Assembly: GCA_050299855.1 (NCBI GenBank)
Contig: JBNKWQ010000005.1
Span: 62,001-126,000 of the forward strand
Origin: Hahella sp050299855
Lineage (GTDB): Bacteria; Pseudomonadota; Gammaproteobacteria; Pseudomonadales; Oleiphilaceae
DNA: 64,000 nucleotides
Reading direction: 5' to 3'
This document shows, piece by piece, positions 50,751 through 59,157 of the stretch (position 1 is its first letter; the number at the start of each line of letters is the position of its first letter). Below the pieces are notes generated by a model that did no database searches, was not told where the DNA came from, and saw nothing but the letters and a program-made list of their open reading frames with translations. The position numbers and the translations under genes were made by a program.

Positions 50751-50999
50751 GATCATGGTGTATGCTTCTGTCATGCCAGCGGCTTTCAGCAGTACCTGAC
50801 TAACAAATTTCCCGAACTGGGGCCGGTTACCCAACCCGTGTTGGTGATCTGGGGTGGCCCGCACTCATGAGAAAACCAACAAACAGTCGACCCTGGCTTA
50901 TGCGTCCAATGCCGAATTCCGGATCTGGAAAGTCCGCAAGAGCTTGCAGCCAGTGTGCTGGATATGGACTGGAACATGCTCTGAAGGCGCGATTTTTTT
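50751..50999 (+). pseudogene. Gene debris, possibly alpha/beta-hydrolase remnant
   Basis: In one frame FPELGPVTQPVLVIWGGPHS is followed by a stop, and in another ESPQELAASVLDMDWNML ends the stretch. The first resembles the strand before the catalytic Asp of alpha/beta hydrolases and the second a typical C-terminal helix. Too decayed to name. Confidence 0.3.
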
Positions 51000-51002
51000 C
51001 CT

Positions 51003-52046
51003 TCACGTCGCCCAATCCTCAGCAGCCCGTCTGGTAATTTCGGCAAAGCGCTGAAAATCGTTGTTGCCGCCGCTCAGCAGGCAGACCACGGTTTTGCCGT
51101 GGATGTCGTGCTGTAATTTATCCAGGGCTGCAATGCTCAGGCAGCCGGCAGGTTCCGCGACCAGTGCCTGTTCCTGGTAGAGTTCTATCAGGGTCTGGCA
51201 GGTATGGGATTCATGGACACGAAGGCTTAGATCGAGAGCATGTTTCAAAATTTGAAATCCCAGTTCCCCTATTTTCATAGTGGCCGCACCGTCGACAAAA
51301 GGATCGATGGTCTCAAGCCGGGTGTTGTAACCATTCAGCAGAGACGCATGCAGTGCTGCGGCATGTTGAGGTTCCACCCCTACCAGGCGTGTCCTGGGCG
51401 AACGTGCCTTGAACACAGTGCTTAATCCAGAGGCAAGTCCGCCGCCACCGACAGGGGTGACTAAATAATCGGTAGGCTCTGGAAGATCTGTGAGGATTTC
51501 CAGTCCTGTGGTTCCTTGCCCGCAGATCACATCGAAATCATCAAATGGATGAATCAGCAGAGCCCCCTTCCTAACTGCATATTCATTGGCTTGCTGGTTA
51601 GCCTCATCGAAATTGCGGCCGGTTAGAAATATCTGTACGGCGTTCTGACCATATTTCTTCACCTGGGAAATTTTCTGCAGCGGTGTAGTCTCCGGCATAA
51701 AAATAGTCCCCTGAACCTTGAGATGAGCACAGGCATAGGCGACCCCCTGGGAATGATTGCCAGCACTGGCGCAGACGATGCCTCGCTGCCGTTCCAGCAT
51801 ATCCAGTTGGAGCATTTTGTTCAGGGCTCCGCGAATTTTAAACGAGCGAACAAGCTGCAGGTCCTCTCTTTTGAGCAGGATGTTGGCCTGGTATTTATTG
51901 CTCAGGTAGTCATTGCGTTGTAATGGAGTATGTTTTATTGCGCTGTTAATTCGCAGGGCAGCCGCTTCCACATCCTGCAAAGTTGGCAGAATCATCTTGC
52001 TCGCTTCAGGACAGGATGAAGCTGTTTCTGTTGTCACGGTACCCAT
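51003..52046 (-). CDS. Threonine ammonia-lyase (short, without ACT domain)
   Basis: 347 residues. PLP Lys in VRSFKIRGALNKM (about 69), the phosphate loop VGGGGLASG (about 200) and CLLSGGNND near the end are intact. It converts threonine to 2-oxobutyrate, the first step to isoleucine, or degrades threonine. It lacks the C-terminal ACT-like domain of feedback-controlled IlvA (about 510 residues), so allosteric control by isoleucine is not expected. Ribosome site AGGAG upstream. A terminator-like hairpin precedes the gene, suggesting attenuation. Confidence 0.87.
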   Translation of the reverse strand: MGTVTTETASSCPEASKMILPTLQDVEAAALRINSAIKHTPLQRNDYLSNKYQANILLKREDLQLVRSFKIRGALNKMLQLDMLERQRGIVCASAGNHSQGVAYACAHLKVQGTIFMPETTPLQKISQVKKYGQNAVQIFLTGRNFDEANQQANEYAVRKGALLIHPFDDFDVICGQGTTGLEILTDLPEPTDYLVTPVGGGGLASGLSTVFKARSPRTRLVGVEPQHAAALHASLLNGYNTRLETIDPFVDGAATMKIGELGFQILKHALDLSLRVHESHTCQTLIELYQEQALVAEPAGCLSIAALDKLQHDIHGKTVVCLLSGGNNDFQRFAEITRRAAEDWAT

Positions 52047-52080
52047 AGTGGTGTTGCTCCTTTCGGTTTTTTGCGGCCAT

Positions 52081-52111
52081 AAAAAAACCCGCCGGGTGGC
52101 GGGTTTTTAAG
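52081..52111 (-). terminator. Attenuator-like terminator in the threonine deaminase leader
   Basis: On the minus strand AAACCCGCC-ACCC-GGCGGGTTT is followed by a T-run, 35 bases before the gene's ATG. No minus-strand gene lies upstream and the plus-strand side is empty, so its likely role is premature termination of the leader transcript. Confidence 0.7.
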
Positions 52112-52132
52112 AATCTTTTTTGCAGAAACAGG

Positions 52133-52201
52133 CTAGCCCACCGAAAGCCTCTCAGTGATGGACAAAATAATAATTTGCGCTGTTCTGGAAAGTTGAATCA
52201 C
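52133..52201 (-). CDS. Possible leader peptide with isoleucine run
   Basis: A 22-codon frame from GTG 52201 to TAG 52133 contains Ile-Ile-Ile-Leu (codons 10-13) and three other Ile/Val codons, and ends about 22 bases before the terminator stem. This matches the arrangement of ilv-type attenuators. The start has no clear ribosome site, so this is tentative. Confidence 0.35.
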   Translation of the reverse strand: MIQLSRTAQIIILSITERLSVG

Positions 52202-52288
52202 GGATAAGCAGTCCGGTAGCAATAATAATGGATGGAATCTTTGATCAGCTATAGCAAGAAGTCAAGGGCTGGAGGGTGACGGGCGCAA

Positions 52289-52621
52289 GTGTGCCTATTA
52301 CCTGTTACCTATTACCTGTTACCTATTACCTGCTCATATTGTGGCTACCCGAGCGGATTTTTCGTCGATACCTGTTGGGTGAACTACAGCAATATCGAAA
52401 TTTTGTCCAAAGACGGTACCTGGCATATTCCGCATATTGCCATGGCACATGAACTGATTCATTGCTGGCACACCCTAAACGGCTTATCCAACCCGAATAT
52501 GAAGCAGGAAGAATATCAAACCGTGGGGATTAAAGGATTTGACTCCCTGCCGGTAACTGAAAACAAACTACGCTACGAAGCCGGCCTCCCGCTGAGAACC
52601 AAATACTTTGCGGATGATTGA
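52289..52621 (+). pseudogene. M91-like zinc metalloprotease fragment
   Basis: An open frame of 110 codons contains AHELIHCWHTLNG, an HExxH zinc site in the form seen in the M91/NleD effector family (HELIHxxHxLxG). The first 15 residues are encoded by a 7-bp tandem repeat and are probably not original protein. The N-terminal part expected before the zinc site is missing. Most likely a truncated gene; a short active protein cannot be excluded. Confidence 0.5.
52298..52332 (+). repeat. Five 7-bp tandem repeats (TTACCTG/TTACCTA)
   Basis: Units alternate TTACCTG and TTACCTA, five in a row. Because the unit is not a multiple of three, gain or loss would shift the frame of the overlapping protease fragment. 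Confidence 0.85.
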
Positions 52622-52710
52622 ATCAAGTACTAGGCGGATGATCGAAAATAGTGCCGGGCTGCATAGATCCGAGGATTAACAACAGTCAGCTGAGATTACA
52701 ACAGAGAAAG

Positions 52711-52740
52711 AAGGGCGGAATTATCCGCCCTTTATTTATT
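52711..52740 (+). terminator. Intrinsic terminator after the protease fragment
   Basis: AAGGGCGGA and TCCGCCCTT form a 9-bp stem with an ATTA loop, followed by TATTTATTTC. Located between the M91-like fragment and the LuxR-type regulator. Confidence 0.78.
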
Positions 52741-52846
52741 TCTCTAGTCCCCTTAGACATCCGACTAACAACTGCCCGGCTCTCGGAGGCTGTGGTACCA
52801 TGAGTCATGCACATATCCCTATAAAATAACTACTACCGGGGTTGCC

Positions 52847-53512
52847 ATGTACCAGATTCTGATTGCTGATGATCATCCGCTGTACCGCGAAGCCATTGCG
52901 GATGTTATTGCGCAGGCGTTTCCAGATACCACGCTGCTGGAGGCGGAGGATTTTCCCTCTGCCCTTGAGATTGCCACTGAGCAGGATGACCTTGACCTGA
53001 TCCTGCTGGATTTGAATATGCCCGGTATGGATGGGCTTAACGGCTTGATCCAGCTGCGTAACGCGGTTCCTGAGGTGCCGGTGGCGATGATCTCGGCCGA
53101 AGAGGACAGGGAGATTGTTTTACGGTCAGTTACCTATGGTGCGGTCGGTTTTATCTGTAAGACCACCAGCCGGGAAAATATCGGCAATGCCATTACCCAG
53201 ATTCTCGAAGGTCAGGTGTATCTGCCTTCTGACATCATCCGCAGTAAGAAATCCCCCACCGAGTCCCGCCGTCAGGATTCCCAAACCATCGACCCTAAAC
53301 TGTTGGCATCGCTGACCAAGCGTCAGTTGCTGGTGCTGGAAAGAATGGCCCAGGGTGAGTCCAACAAACAAATTGCCTATGAGCTGAATATTGCGGAAAC
53401 CACGGTAAAGACCCATGTCTCTGCGATTCTGAGCAAGCTGGAAGTACACAACCGGATGCAGGCGGTGCTCTGTGCCAGCAAGATCAATTTCGATCAGTAC
53501 CTGCATCGATAG
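52847..53512 (+). CDS. NarL/FixJ-type response regulator (LuxR helix-turn-helix)
   Basis: 221 residues. Receiver (1-120): IADDHPLYREAI and phosphoacceptor Asp near 54 in LILLDLNMPGMDGL. LuxR-type domain (about 150-215): LTKRQLLVLERMAQGESNKQIAYELNIAETTVKTHVSAI. It resembles the AgmR/ErbR and EraR group that controls PQQ-dependent alcohol oxidation in Pseudomonas. It converges on a large hybrid kinase, beyond which lie a FIST protein and pqqABCDE. Confidence 0.9.
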   Translation: MYQILIADDHPLYREAIADVIAQAFPDTTLLEAEDFPSALEIATEQDDLDLILLDLNMPGMDGLNGLIQLRNAVPEVPVAMISAEEDREIVLRSVTYGAVGFICKTTSRENIGNAITQILEGQVYLPSDIIRSKKSPTESRRQDSQTIDPKLLASLTKRQLLVLERMAQGESNKQIAYELNIAETTVKTHVSAILSKLEVHNRMQAVLCASKINFDQYLHR

Positions 53513-53570
53513 AGCTTGGCATCGATAAGGGCTTTGCATGGGTGAAAGCCCGGCGTAGAAAGAGAGCAGT

Positions 53571-53611
53571 GTCTATATAGTAGCTTGCTGTCTATATAGT
53601 AGCTTGCTGTC
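53571..53611. repeat. Two tandem 19-bp repeats between regulator and kinase
   Basis: GTCTATATAGTAGCTTGCT occurs twice in exact tandem (53571-53589, 53590-53608) followed by GTC. It separates the convergent stops of the regulator and kinase genes. Confidence 0.85.
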
Positions 53612-53613
53612 AA

Positions 53614-56367
53614 TTAGTGGCTGTCGTCAGGCCATTTCAGTGGCTTTTTCAAGCCTGGAAAGGAAACCATGCCACTGCCCGGACTTAGCAGGTGGCGCAG
53701 CAGTGACTTGAGTTTGTGCGGCTTGATCGGTTTATGCAGCAGGTGATAGCCCTGTTCCCGGACCTGCTGTTTCAGGTCCTGGGTGCGGTTGGCGGTGATC
53801 ATCAGTACAGGCAGCTTGGGCCCGAGCCATTCCCGTAATCGACTGGCTGCGTCCATTCCCGTTTCCTCATTGTCCAGGTGATAATCGACGATTACCATAT
53901 CGGGTGGGTTGTCCTTCAGGGTGTCTGCCTGTAAATCATGAATGGATGTTGCCGTCACCACTGTGCTGCCCCATCCTGTTAACAGCGTCTGCATGCCTGC
54001 ACAGATACTCAGATCGTTATCTATCACCAAAATTGAATTATCCGCCAGCGGACTTTCCAGTTCCGTCAGAGAAGGTGTCAGAGGCGTAGTCCTGATATCG
54101 GACGTTTTGCCGTAAGGGATAAGCACGGAGAATACCGAGCCTTTACCCGGTTGTGAGCGGACATTAATCTGGCTGCCAAGAACCCGTGAAATCTTCTCCA
54201 CGATGGCGAGCCCCAACCCCAATCCTTTTGGGCCGCGGCTTTTGTCTGATGACAGCCGTTTAAACTCCAGAAATATCTCAGCCAATTTTTCCTCCGGGAT
54301 ACCCATACCCGTATCCCATACCTGAATTGACATTCCCTCCGCTCGCCGCCGACAGCCGAAAAGTATGCGCCCCTTATCTGTGTAGCGAAGGGCATTGGAC
54401 AGCAGGTTACGTAGAATTCGCGCCAGCAACTGGGAATCAGTGGCGACAGTCGCAGTGCAGGGAACGAAGTGGAATTCAATATCAGCCAACCGGGCCTGCT
54501 GACGGAATTCGTTGGCGAGGTTATGCAACAGGCCCTGAACTTCAAAGGTGGTGATATCCGGCTTCACCACCCCGGCATCCAGTTTGGAAATGTCGACCAG
54601 CGTACTCACCAGCGATTCCACATCCTCCATGGAGTAGTTGATGGATTCCACCAGTTTACCGGCGGACGGCGGCAGGGACTGTTCCATCAGGGCAGACGTA
54701 TATAAACGGGCTGCACTCATGGGCTGCAGCAAGTCGTGGCTGACGGCGGCAAGGAACTTGGTCTTGGTCAGGTTAGCGTGTTCGGCTTCCTGCTTGGCTT
54801 CCACCAATTGTTGCTCTGCCTCCTTGCGTTCCGTCACCTCTTGCCGCAGCTTGGAGTTCAGGTTGGTCAGTTCCCGGGTGCGGTCAATCACCCGTTGTTC
54901 CATGTGCTGGTAGGCCTGGCTCAGCGCTTCGGCGATGTTGCGCTGTTGGGTGAAATCCTGTTCCAGGGTAAACAGGCCGATAACATTCCCCAGGTCGTCA
55001 TAGTCGGGAATATAGGTTTTATGGATATATTTTTTACCGCAGGGCAGGTGCTGCTCCACTTCAAAGTGCACCAGATGGCCACCAAGGGTCTGCATGATAT
55101 ATGGGCGATGGCGTTCAAATTCCTCTGCCCCGAGAATTTCCTTGAGCGAGAGCCGGTGAATTTCGTCGCGTGATAACTGAAACCATTCCTCAAAGGTTTT
55201 ATTGGTATAGGTGTAGCGCAGGTTGGGGGACAGATAACCGATCAAGGCAGGCATAGCATCGGTGATCAAACGTGTCCGTGCCTCACTGGCCCTCAGGGCG
55301 GCTTCATACTGTTCTCTTTCAGTCACGTCCGTGTAAGTCACGACAAAGCCGCCGCTGCTGGTGTCGTGCCGTTCGATTTCCAGCAGGCGACCGTCCTTGA
55401 GCACCTTGTCGGCCCGGGTGGTACCGGGCTCGATAAGCGTCTGGCGGTCTCCGTTCGGTGTTCCGTTAGAGTGTTGGGGGCTGGAAATATTGCCCAGGTC
55501 GCCGTGAGTTGCCAGGGCATGAAAGCTGGCACCGGGAGTGACCAGGCGCGTGTCGATGTTGGTCAGGTTCAGGAATCGTGGATTCCAGGCCTCCAGCCGA
55601 TGATTGGCATTAAACAGGGCGACCCCCTGGGAAAGATGGTCAAGGGTTGACTGCAGTATCCTGGATTTTTCCGCCAACGCCTGTTCACGGTGGGCTGCTT
55701 CACTTTGTTTGAGGGTGGTGATATCGGTAAAAACAATCACCAGACCGCCTTCACGGGTTTGGCGTTCGGTAATCTGAATCCAGCGCCCGTCCTTTAACTT
55801 CACAATGCCCTGATTGGGCAGTTCTCCGCGCCGGATTATTTTTTCATTGACTGGAATGCTGGGGTCGATAACGCCCGCATGGGCGACCTGTTGTTGAATT
55901 GCCTCCAGTTCCAGGCCTGGGTGAAAGTCGATTCCCGAGGGACTCCAGAGCTGGTAAAAGGCGGTATTGGCCAGGGTAAATTGACGCTGGTTATCGAACA
56001 TGACAAAGGCATCGGAGAAGCTCTCAATGGCGTCAATCAGCAGTTGATGCTTACGCTCGGCTTCCTGCTTGGCAATGTTGAGGTCATTGTTGACCCGCTC
56101 CAGGTTATTCAGCACCTGTTGCAACTGGATGGTACGTTCCTTCACTTTTTCCGAGAGGATCACCGCACTTTCAAAGGAGGCATAAGCGCCACTGGTATTG
56201 CCGAGACCCTGCTCGATGCGCTGAATCAGTACCTTGTTCATTTTTTTTAGTTTGCTGTTTTCGTAGCGAATCGCTTCAAGCTCGTCAGTCTCGTTGCGAT
56301 TGCCCCGGTACTTGGCCGGTCCGGCAGTGGTAGTGCCGTAAACCGGTGGAGGATTTTTTTTCGCCAT
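53614..56367 (-). CDS. Soluble PAS hybrid histidine kinase, ErcS'/NahK-like
   Basis: 917 residues, no membrane helix. A coiled N terminus (about 30-105); PAS domains at about 108-225, 237-355 and 362-485; a second coiled coil; HisKA with KTKFLAAVSHDLLQPMSAARLY (His near 560); ATPase with RNLLSNALRYTDKGRI, DTGMGIPEEK and GLGLGLAIVEK; receiver (about 795-905) with MVIVDYHLDNEETG. The SHDLLQP form of the H-box is typical of ErcS'/NahK kinases, which act in ethanol-oxidation and biofilm circuits. It is 12 bases downstream of the FIST gene. Confidence 0.9.
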   Translation of the reverse strand: MAKKNPPPVYGTTTAGPAKYRGNRNETDELEAIRYENSKLKKMNKVLIQRIEQGLGNTSGAYASFESAVILSEKVKERTIQLQQVLNNLERVNNDLNIAKQEAERKHQLLIDAIESFSDAFVMFDNQRQFTLANTAFYQLWSPSGIDFHPGLELEAIQQQVAHAGVIDPSIPVNEKIIRRGELPNQGIVKLKDGRWIQITERQTREGGLVIVFTDITTLKQSEAAHREQALAEKSRILQSTLDHLSQGVALFNANHRLEAWNPRFLNLTNIDTRLVTPGASFHALATHGDLGNISSPQHSNGTPNGDRQTLIEPGTTRADKVLKDGRLLEIERHDTSSGGFVVTYTDVTEREQYEAALRASEARTRLITDAMPALIGYLSPNLRYTYTNKTFEEWFQLSRDEIHRLSLKEILGAEEFERHRPYIMQTLGGHLVHFEVEQHLPCGKKYIHKTYIPDYDDLGNVIGLFTLEQDFTQQRNIAEALSQAYQHMEQRVIDRTRELTNLNSKLRQEVTERKEAEQQLVEAKQEAEHANLTKTKFLAAVSHDLLQPMSAARLYTSALMEQSLPPSAGKLVESINYSMEDVESLVSTLVDISKLDAGVVKPDITTFEVQGLLHNLANEFRQQARLADIEFHFVPCTATVATDSQLLARILRNLLSNALRYTDKGRILFGCRRRAEGMSIQVWDTGMGIPEEKLAEIFLEFKRLSSDKSRGPKGLGLGLAIVEKISRVLGSQINVRSQPGKGSVFSVLIPYGKTSDIRTTPLTPSLTELESPLADNSILVIDNDLSICAGMQTLLTGWGSTVVTATSIHDLQADTLKDNPPDMVIVDYHLDNEETGMDAASRLREWLGPKLPVLMITANRTQDLKQQVREQGYHLLHKPIKPHKLKSLLRHLLSPGSGMVSFPGLKKPLKWPDDSH

Positions 56368-56379
56368 GCCCTGTCCCCG

Positions 56380-57522
56380 TCAGTCCAGCGGTGCGCCGAT
56401 GGCTACTCCGGAGAAGGTCTGGTTCACATGCATGGCATGGAACTGTTCACCGTAGGTTTCAAAACCGATCACATTGTTGGCCATAAAAAGCGCGGACATC
56501 TGTTCCTGCTGCTGCAGATGATCTGCTTCGATCCGTCTGAGAATACAGTCGCAGCCAATAATCAGTTGGGGCTCGCCGACGACGGTTCGCAGGGATTCCA
56601 GCAGTTCCTTCAGGTGGCTGGTCTGATCGCCGCGCCGGCAGGTCGACAGCACCACGCCTTCATCAATGGCACAGAAGAACGTCAGGCTGAGATCCTCATT
56701 GATCTGGCGTATCGAGCGAATAAAACATTGGTCGTGAATATTGACGCCAATGGGATGCAGGGCAAAGGTTTTGATATCGAGTTCTTCAGGCGGCAGCCCG
56801 ATTGCCCGGGCATATTCCAGGCCGGCAGGTTCGGCATTGAGCTCATACACGATCCGTTCCTGGGGCGAGGCTGCCGTCACCACCAGCTTGGTGTCATCCG
56901 GCTCCATGTGGTGACTGGAAAAGACCTCGAACGGGCAGGTGGTATTCACCAGAATAATCACCGCCGCATCACTGGAAAACCGGCCCTGGAAAAACACATG
57001 GGTGTCCTTGAAGTCGAGGGCGTCACCGGCGGAGCCTCCCACCAGCGGAATATTCTGCAGTGCGGCGTTGAGGGCGTTAAGGACCATTTCCTCGCGGATC
57101 GCCAGGCCGTCCAGCAGGGACAGGGCAAAGCTGTTGCCCTCTAGGGGGGCAATTGCCTTGCCGGCAAGCGACTGCTGCATCTGCTTAATCAGGGTCTGGG
57201 TATCGGCAAAGGAAAAGTTGTAAAGGTTATCCAGCCTGGCGGCTTCCACGGCAAAATGGGAGGCAGGCAAGCCGAAACCGGTAATGGTGCCGCGCTGATA
57301 GCCAACCGGTGTGATCTCACCGGCGGTAGTGCAGCCCAGCAGAGGCGTGTCGCCGAAACGCTGCTTAAGTGCCGCCGCCAGTGCCTTAAGGTCATACTCT
57401 ACCGAGCAGAAAAAAATGATACATTCCAGGCCTTCCTGAAATAGGCCGTCATAAAGCTCCGCGACCGCGGTTTCCGGATCCTGTTTAGCTGAATAGGCTG
57501 TTCTTATTATTGGGTTGCTCAT
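56380..57522 (-). CDS. FIST sensory domain protein (FIST_N-FIST_C)
   Basis: 380 residues from ATG 57522 (ATG 57546 in frame). It consists only of FIST_N (LECIIFFCSVEYDLKALAAALKQRFG, LLGCTTAGEITPVGY) and FIST_C (near GCDCILRRIEAD and GFETYGEQFHAMHVNQTFSGVAIG). FIST is a proposed small-ligand sensor often placed beside kinases. Here it is joined in a unit with the ErcS'-like kinase and lies between that kinase and pqqE, so it may report a substrate or a PQQ-related signal. Ligand unknown. Confidence 0.88.
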   Translation of the reverse strand: MSNPIIRTAYSAKQDPETAVAELYDGLFQEGLECIIFFCSVEYDLKALAAALKQRFGDTPLLGCTTAGEITPVGYQRGTITGFGLPASHFAVEAARLDNLYNFSFADTQTLIKQMQQSLAGKAIAPLEGNSFALSLLDGLAIREEMVLNALNAALQNIPLVGGSAGDALDFKDTHVFFQGRFSSDAAVIILVNTTCPFEVFSSHHMEPDDTKLVVTAASPQERIVYELNAEPAGLEYARAIGLPPEELDIKTFALHPIGVNIHDQCFIRSIRQINEDLSLTFFCAIDEGVVLSTCRRGDQTSHLKELLESLRTVVGEPQLIIGCDCILRRIEADHLQQQEQMSALFMANNVIGFETYGEQFHAMHVNQTFSGVAIGAPLD

Positions 57523-57622
57523 GTCGCATACCACGCTCGTTGGCATTGCTGTCCAGTGGAGTCACCAGCATTAAGATCTTTAGCTTGGGATCTCAGCTGT
57601 GATTGTGTCAAGCTCGATTGTT

Positions 57623-58801
57623 TCAGCCTTGTGCAATCAGTTCCTGTGAATTGTGCATATTCCGCGACAGCATGGGACGATGACTGCAGGGCGAAGACTG
57701 AGCCTGCTGAACCACCTCCAGAATTTTATGATGATGCTCGCTCTTGCTGCATACCGGGTCGGCATTAGTGGCGTCTCCGGTGAGCATATAAGCCTGGCAG
57801 CGGCAGCCGCCAAAATCCTTTTCCTTGTCAGGACAGCGACGGCAGGGCTCTTTCATCCAGTGATCGCCACGATAAGTATTAAAACCTTCGGACTCATACC
57901 AGATGTCCTTGATGTTCATATTCCTGGCGTTGGGAAACTCAATCGGCAACATTCGCGCACTATGGCAAGGCAGGGCGGTGCCGTCAGGGGTAATGGTCAG
58001 GAACAATGATCCCCAGCCGTTCATGCAGGATTTGGGACGCTCTTCATAATAGTCCGGTACCACGAAAATAATCTTCATCCGGTCTCCGATTTTCTCCCGG
58101 TAGCGAGTGGTGATTTCCTCCGCCCGTTGCAATTGCTCGCGGGTCGGCAGCAACTGCACCAGGTTGGCATAGGCCCAACCGTAATATTGGGAATTGGCCA
58201 GCTCTACATAGTCGGCTTCCAGCTCCACGGATAAATCCAGGATCTGTTCAATCTGGTCGATATTGTGCCGGTGTAACACAAAGTTCAGCACCATGGGATA
58301 ACCCTGAAGTTTGACTTCCCGGGCCATGGCTTTTTTCTGGGCAAAAGCTTTGTTGCTGCCCGCCAGGGAATTGTTCAACTCCTCCGAGCTAGCCTGGAAG
58401 CTGATCTGAATATGGTCGAGTCCGGCTTCCCGGAAAGCCGCAATCCGATCTGCATCCATGCCGATGCCGGAAGTAATCAGGTTGGTGTAGTAACCCAGGC
58501 GGCGTGCTTCGGCAATCAGCAATTCCAGGTCCTGCCGCACCAGTGGTTCACCACCGGAAAATCCGAGCTGGGCTGCGCCGAGCTGGCGCGCCTCCCGCAT
58601 CACCCGGAACCAGCCCTCGGTATCCAGTTCTTTGCTGACCTGTGCCATTTCCAGAGGGTTTGCGCAGTAAGGGCATTGCAGCGGGCAACGATAGGTTAGT
58701 TCTGCCAGCAGCCAGAGCGGTGGTCCGGGCTGCCGATGAGAATGAGATGTAGGTTGAGATCTAGGTTGAGAATTAGATTGAGACACGAGCGAGTCAGTCA
58801 T
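57623..58801 (-). CDS. pqqE: PqqA peptide cyclase, radical SAM
   Basis: 392 residues. Radical SAM motif CPLQCPYCANP (about 38) and C-terminal SPASM-type cysteines (CRRCPDKEKDFGGCRCQAYM, then CSKSEHH). It makes the carbon-carbon bond between Glu and Tyr of PqqA with help from PqqD. The first 27 residues are a Ser/Gln/Pro repeat (SQSN, SQPR, SQPT, SHSH) encoded by a 12-bp tandem repeat. Its ATG overlaps pqqD by eight bases. Confidence 0.95.
   Translation of the reverse strand: MTDSLVSQSNSQPRSQPTSHSHRQPGPPLWLLAELTYRCPLQCPYCANPLEMAQVSKELDTEGWFRVMREARQLGAAQLGFSGGEPLVRQDLELLIAEARRLGYYTNLITSGIGMDADRIAAFREAGLDHIQISFQASSEELNNSLAGSNKAFAQKKAMAREVKLQGYPMVLNFVLHRHNIDQIEQILDLSVELEADYVELANSQYYGWAYANLVQLLPTREQLQRAEEITTRYREKIGDRMKIIFVVPDYYEERPKSCMNGWGSLFLTITPDGTALPCHSARMLPIEFPNARNMNIKDIWYESEGFNTYRGDHWMKEPCRRCPDKEKDFGGCRCQAYMLTGDATNADPVCSKSEHHHKILEVVQQAQSSPCSHRPMLSRNMHNSQELIAQG
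58739..58786 (-). repeat. Four degenerate 12-bp tandem repeats at the pqqE 5' end
   Basis: Units near 58751 (AGGTTGAGATCT), 58763 (AGGTTGAGAATT) and 58775 (AGATTGAGACAC), with a weaker one before them, encode a tetrapeptide repeat in PqqE. In-frame, so copy number can vary without a frameshift. Confidence 0.75.
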
Positions 58802-59081
58802 GGTTCAGCCACCGGTTTTGTCTGGCCTGGACGAAAAATTCCTGCACATCACTGCCAATATCGGGGGCATCAGGAAAACGTTCGGTCAGTTCTTCAATAA
58901 TGTCGCTGACACACTTGGTGCCGTCACAAAGTGCGAGGATTTCGCCGGCACTCAAGTTGAGCTTGACCATGCCTTCGGGATAGAGCAACACATAGCATTG
59001 CTGAGCCTCTTCCCATTGCAGACGGAACTGGCGGTTGAGTACCGGAATCCAATCTGTTGCAGCCTGAACCTGTGCCGACAT
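58794..59081 (-). CDS. pqqD: PQQ biosynthesis peptide chaperone PqqD
   Basis: 95 residues. RRE-type winged-helix fold with LNRQFRLQWEEAQQCYVLLYPEGMVKLNLSAGEIL and CDGTKCVSDIIEELTERFP, the family consensus. It binds PqqA and presents it to PqqE. Ribosome site AGGAGG. It overlaps pqqE. Confidence 0.94.
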   Translation of the reverse strand: MSAQVQAATDWIPVLNRQFRLQWEEAQQCYVLLYPEGMVKLNLSAGEILALCDGTKCVSDIIEELTERFPDAPDIGSDVQEFFVQARQNRWLNHD

Positions 59082-59157
59082 AAGTTTTGCCTCCTGTTGA
59101 TATCACCACATGATATGAGCACGCACTAAAAATAATCCGGCATTACAAAGAGAATAA

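Noticed and set aside
56428..57144. 238-codon plus-strand open frame
   Set aside because: Antisense to the FIST gene, with composition reflecting that gene's codons; no motif.
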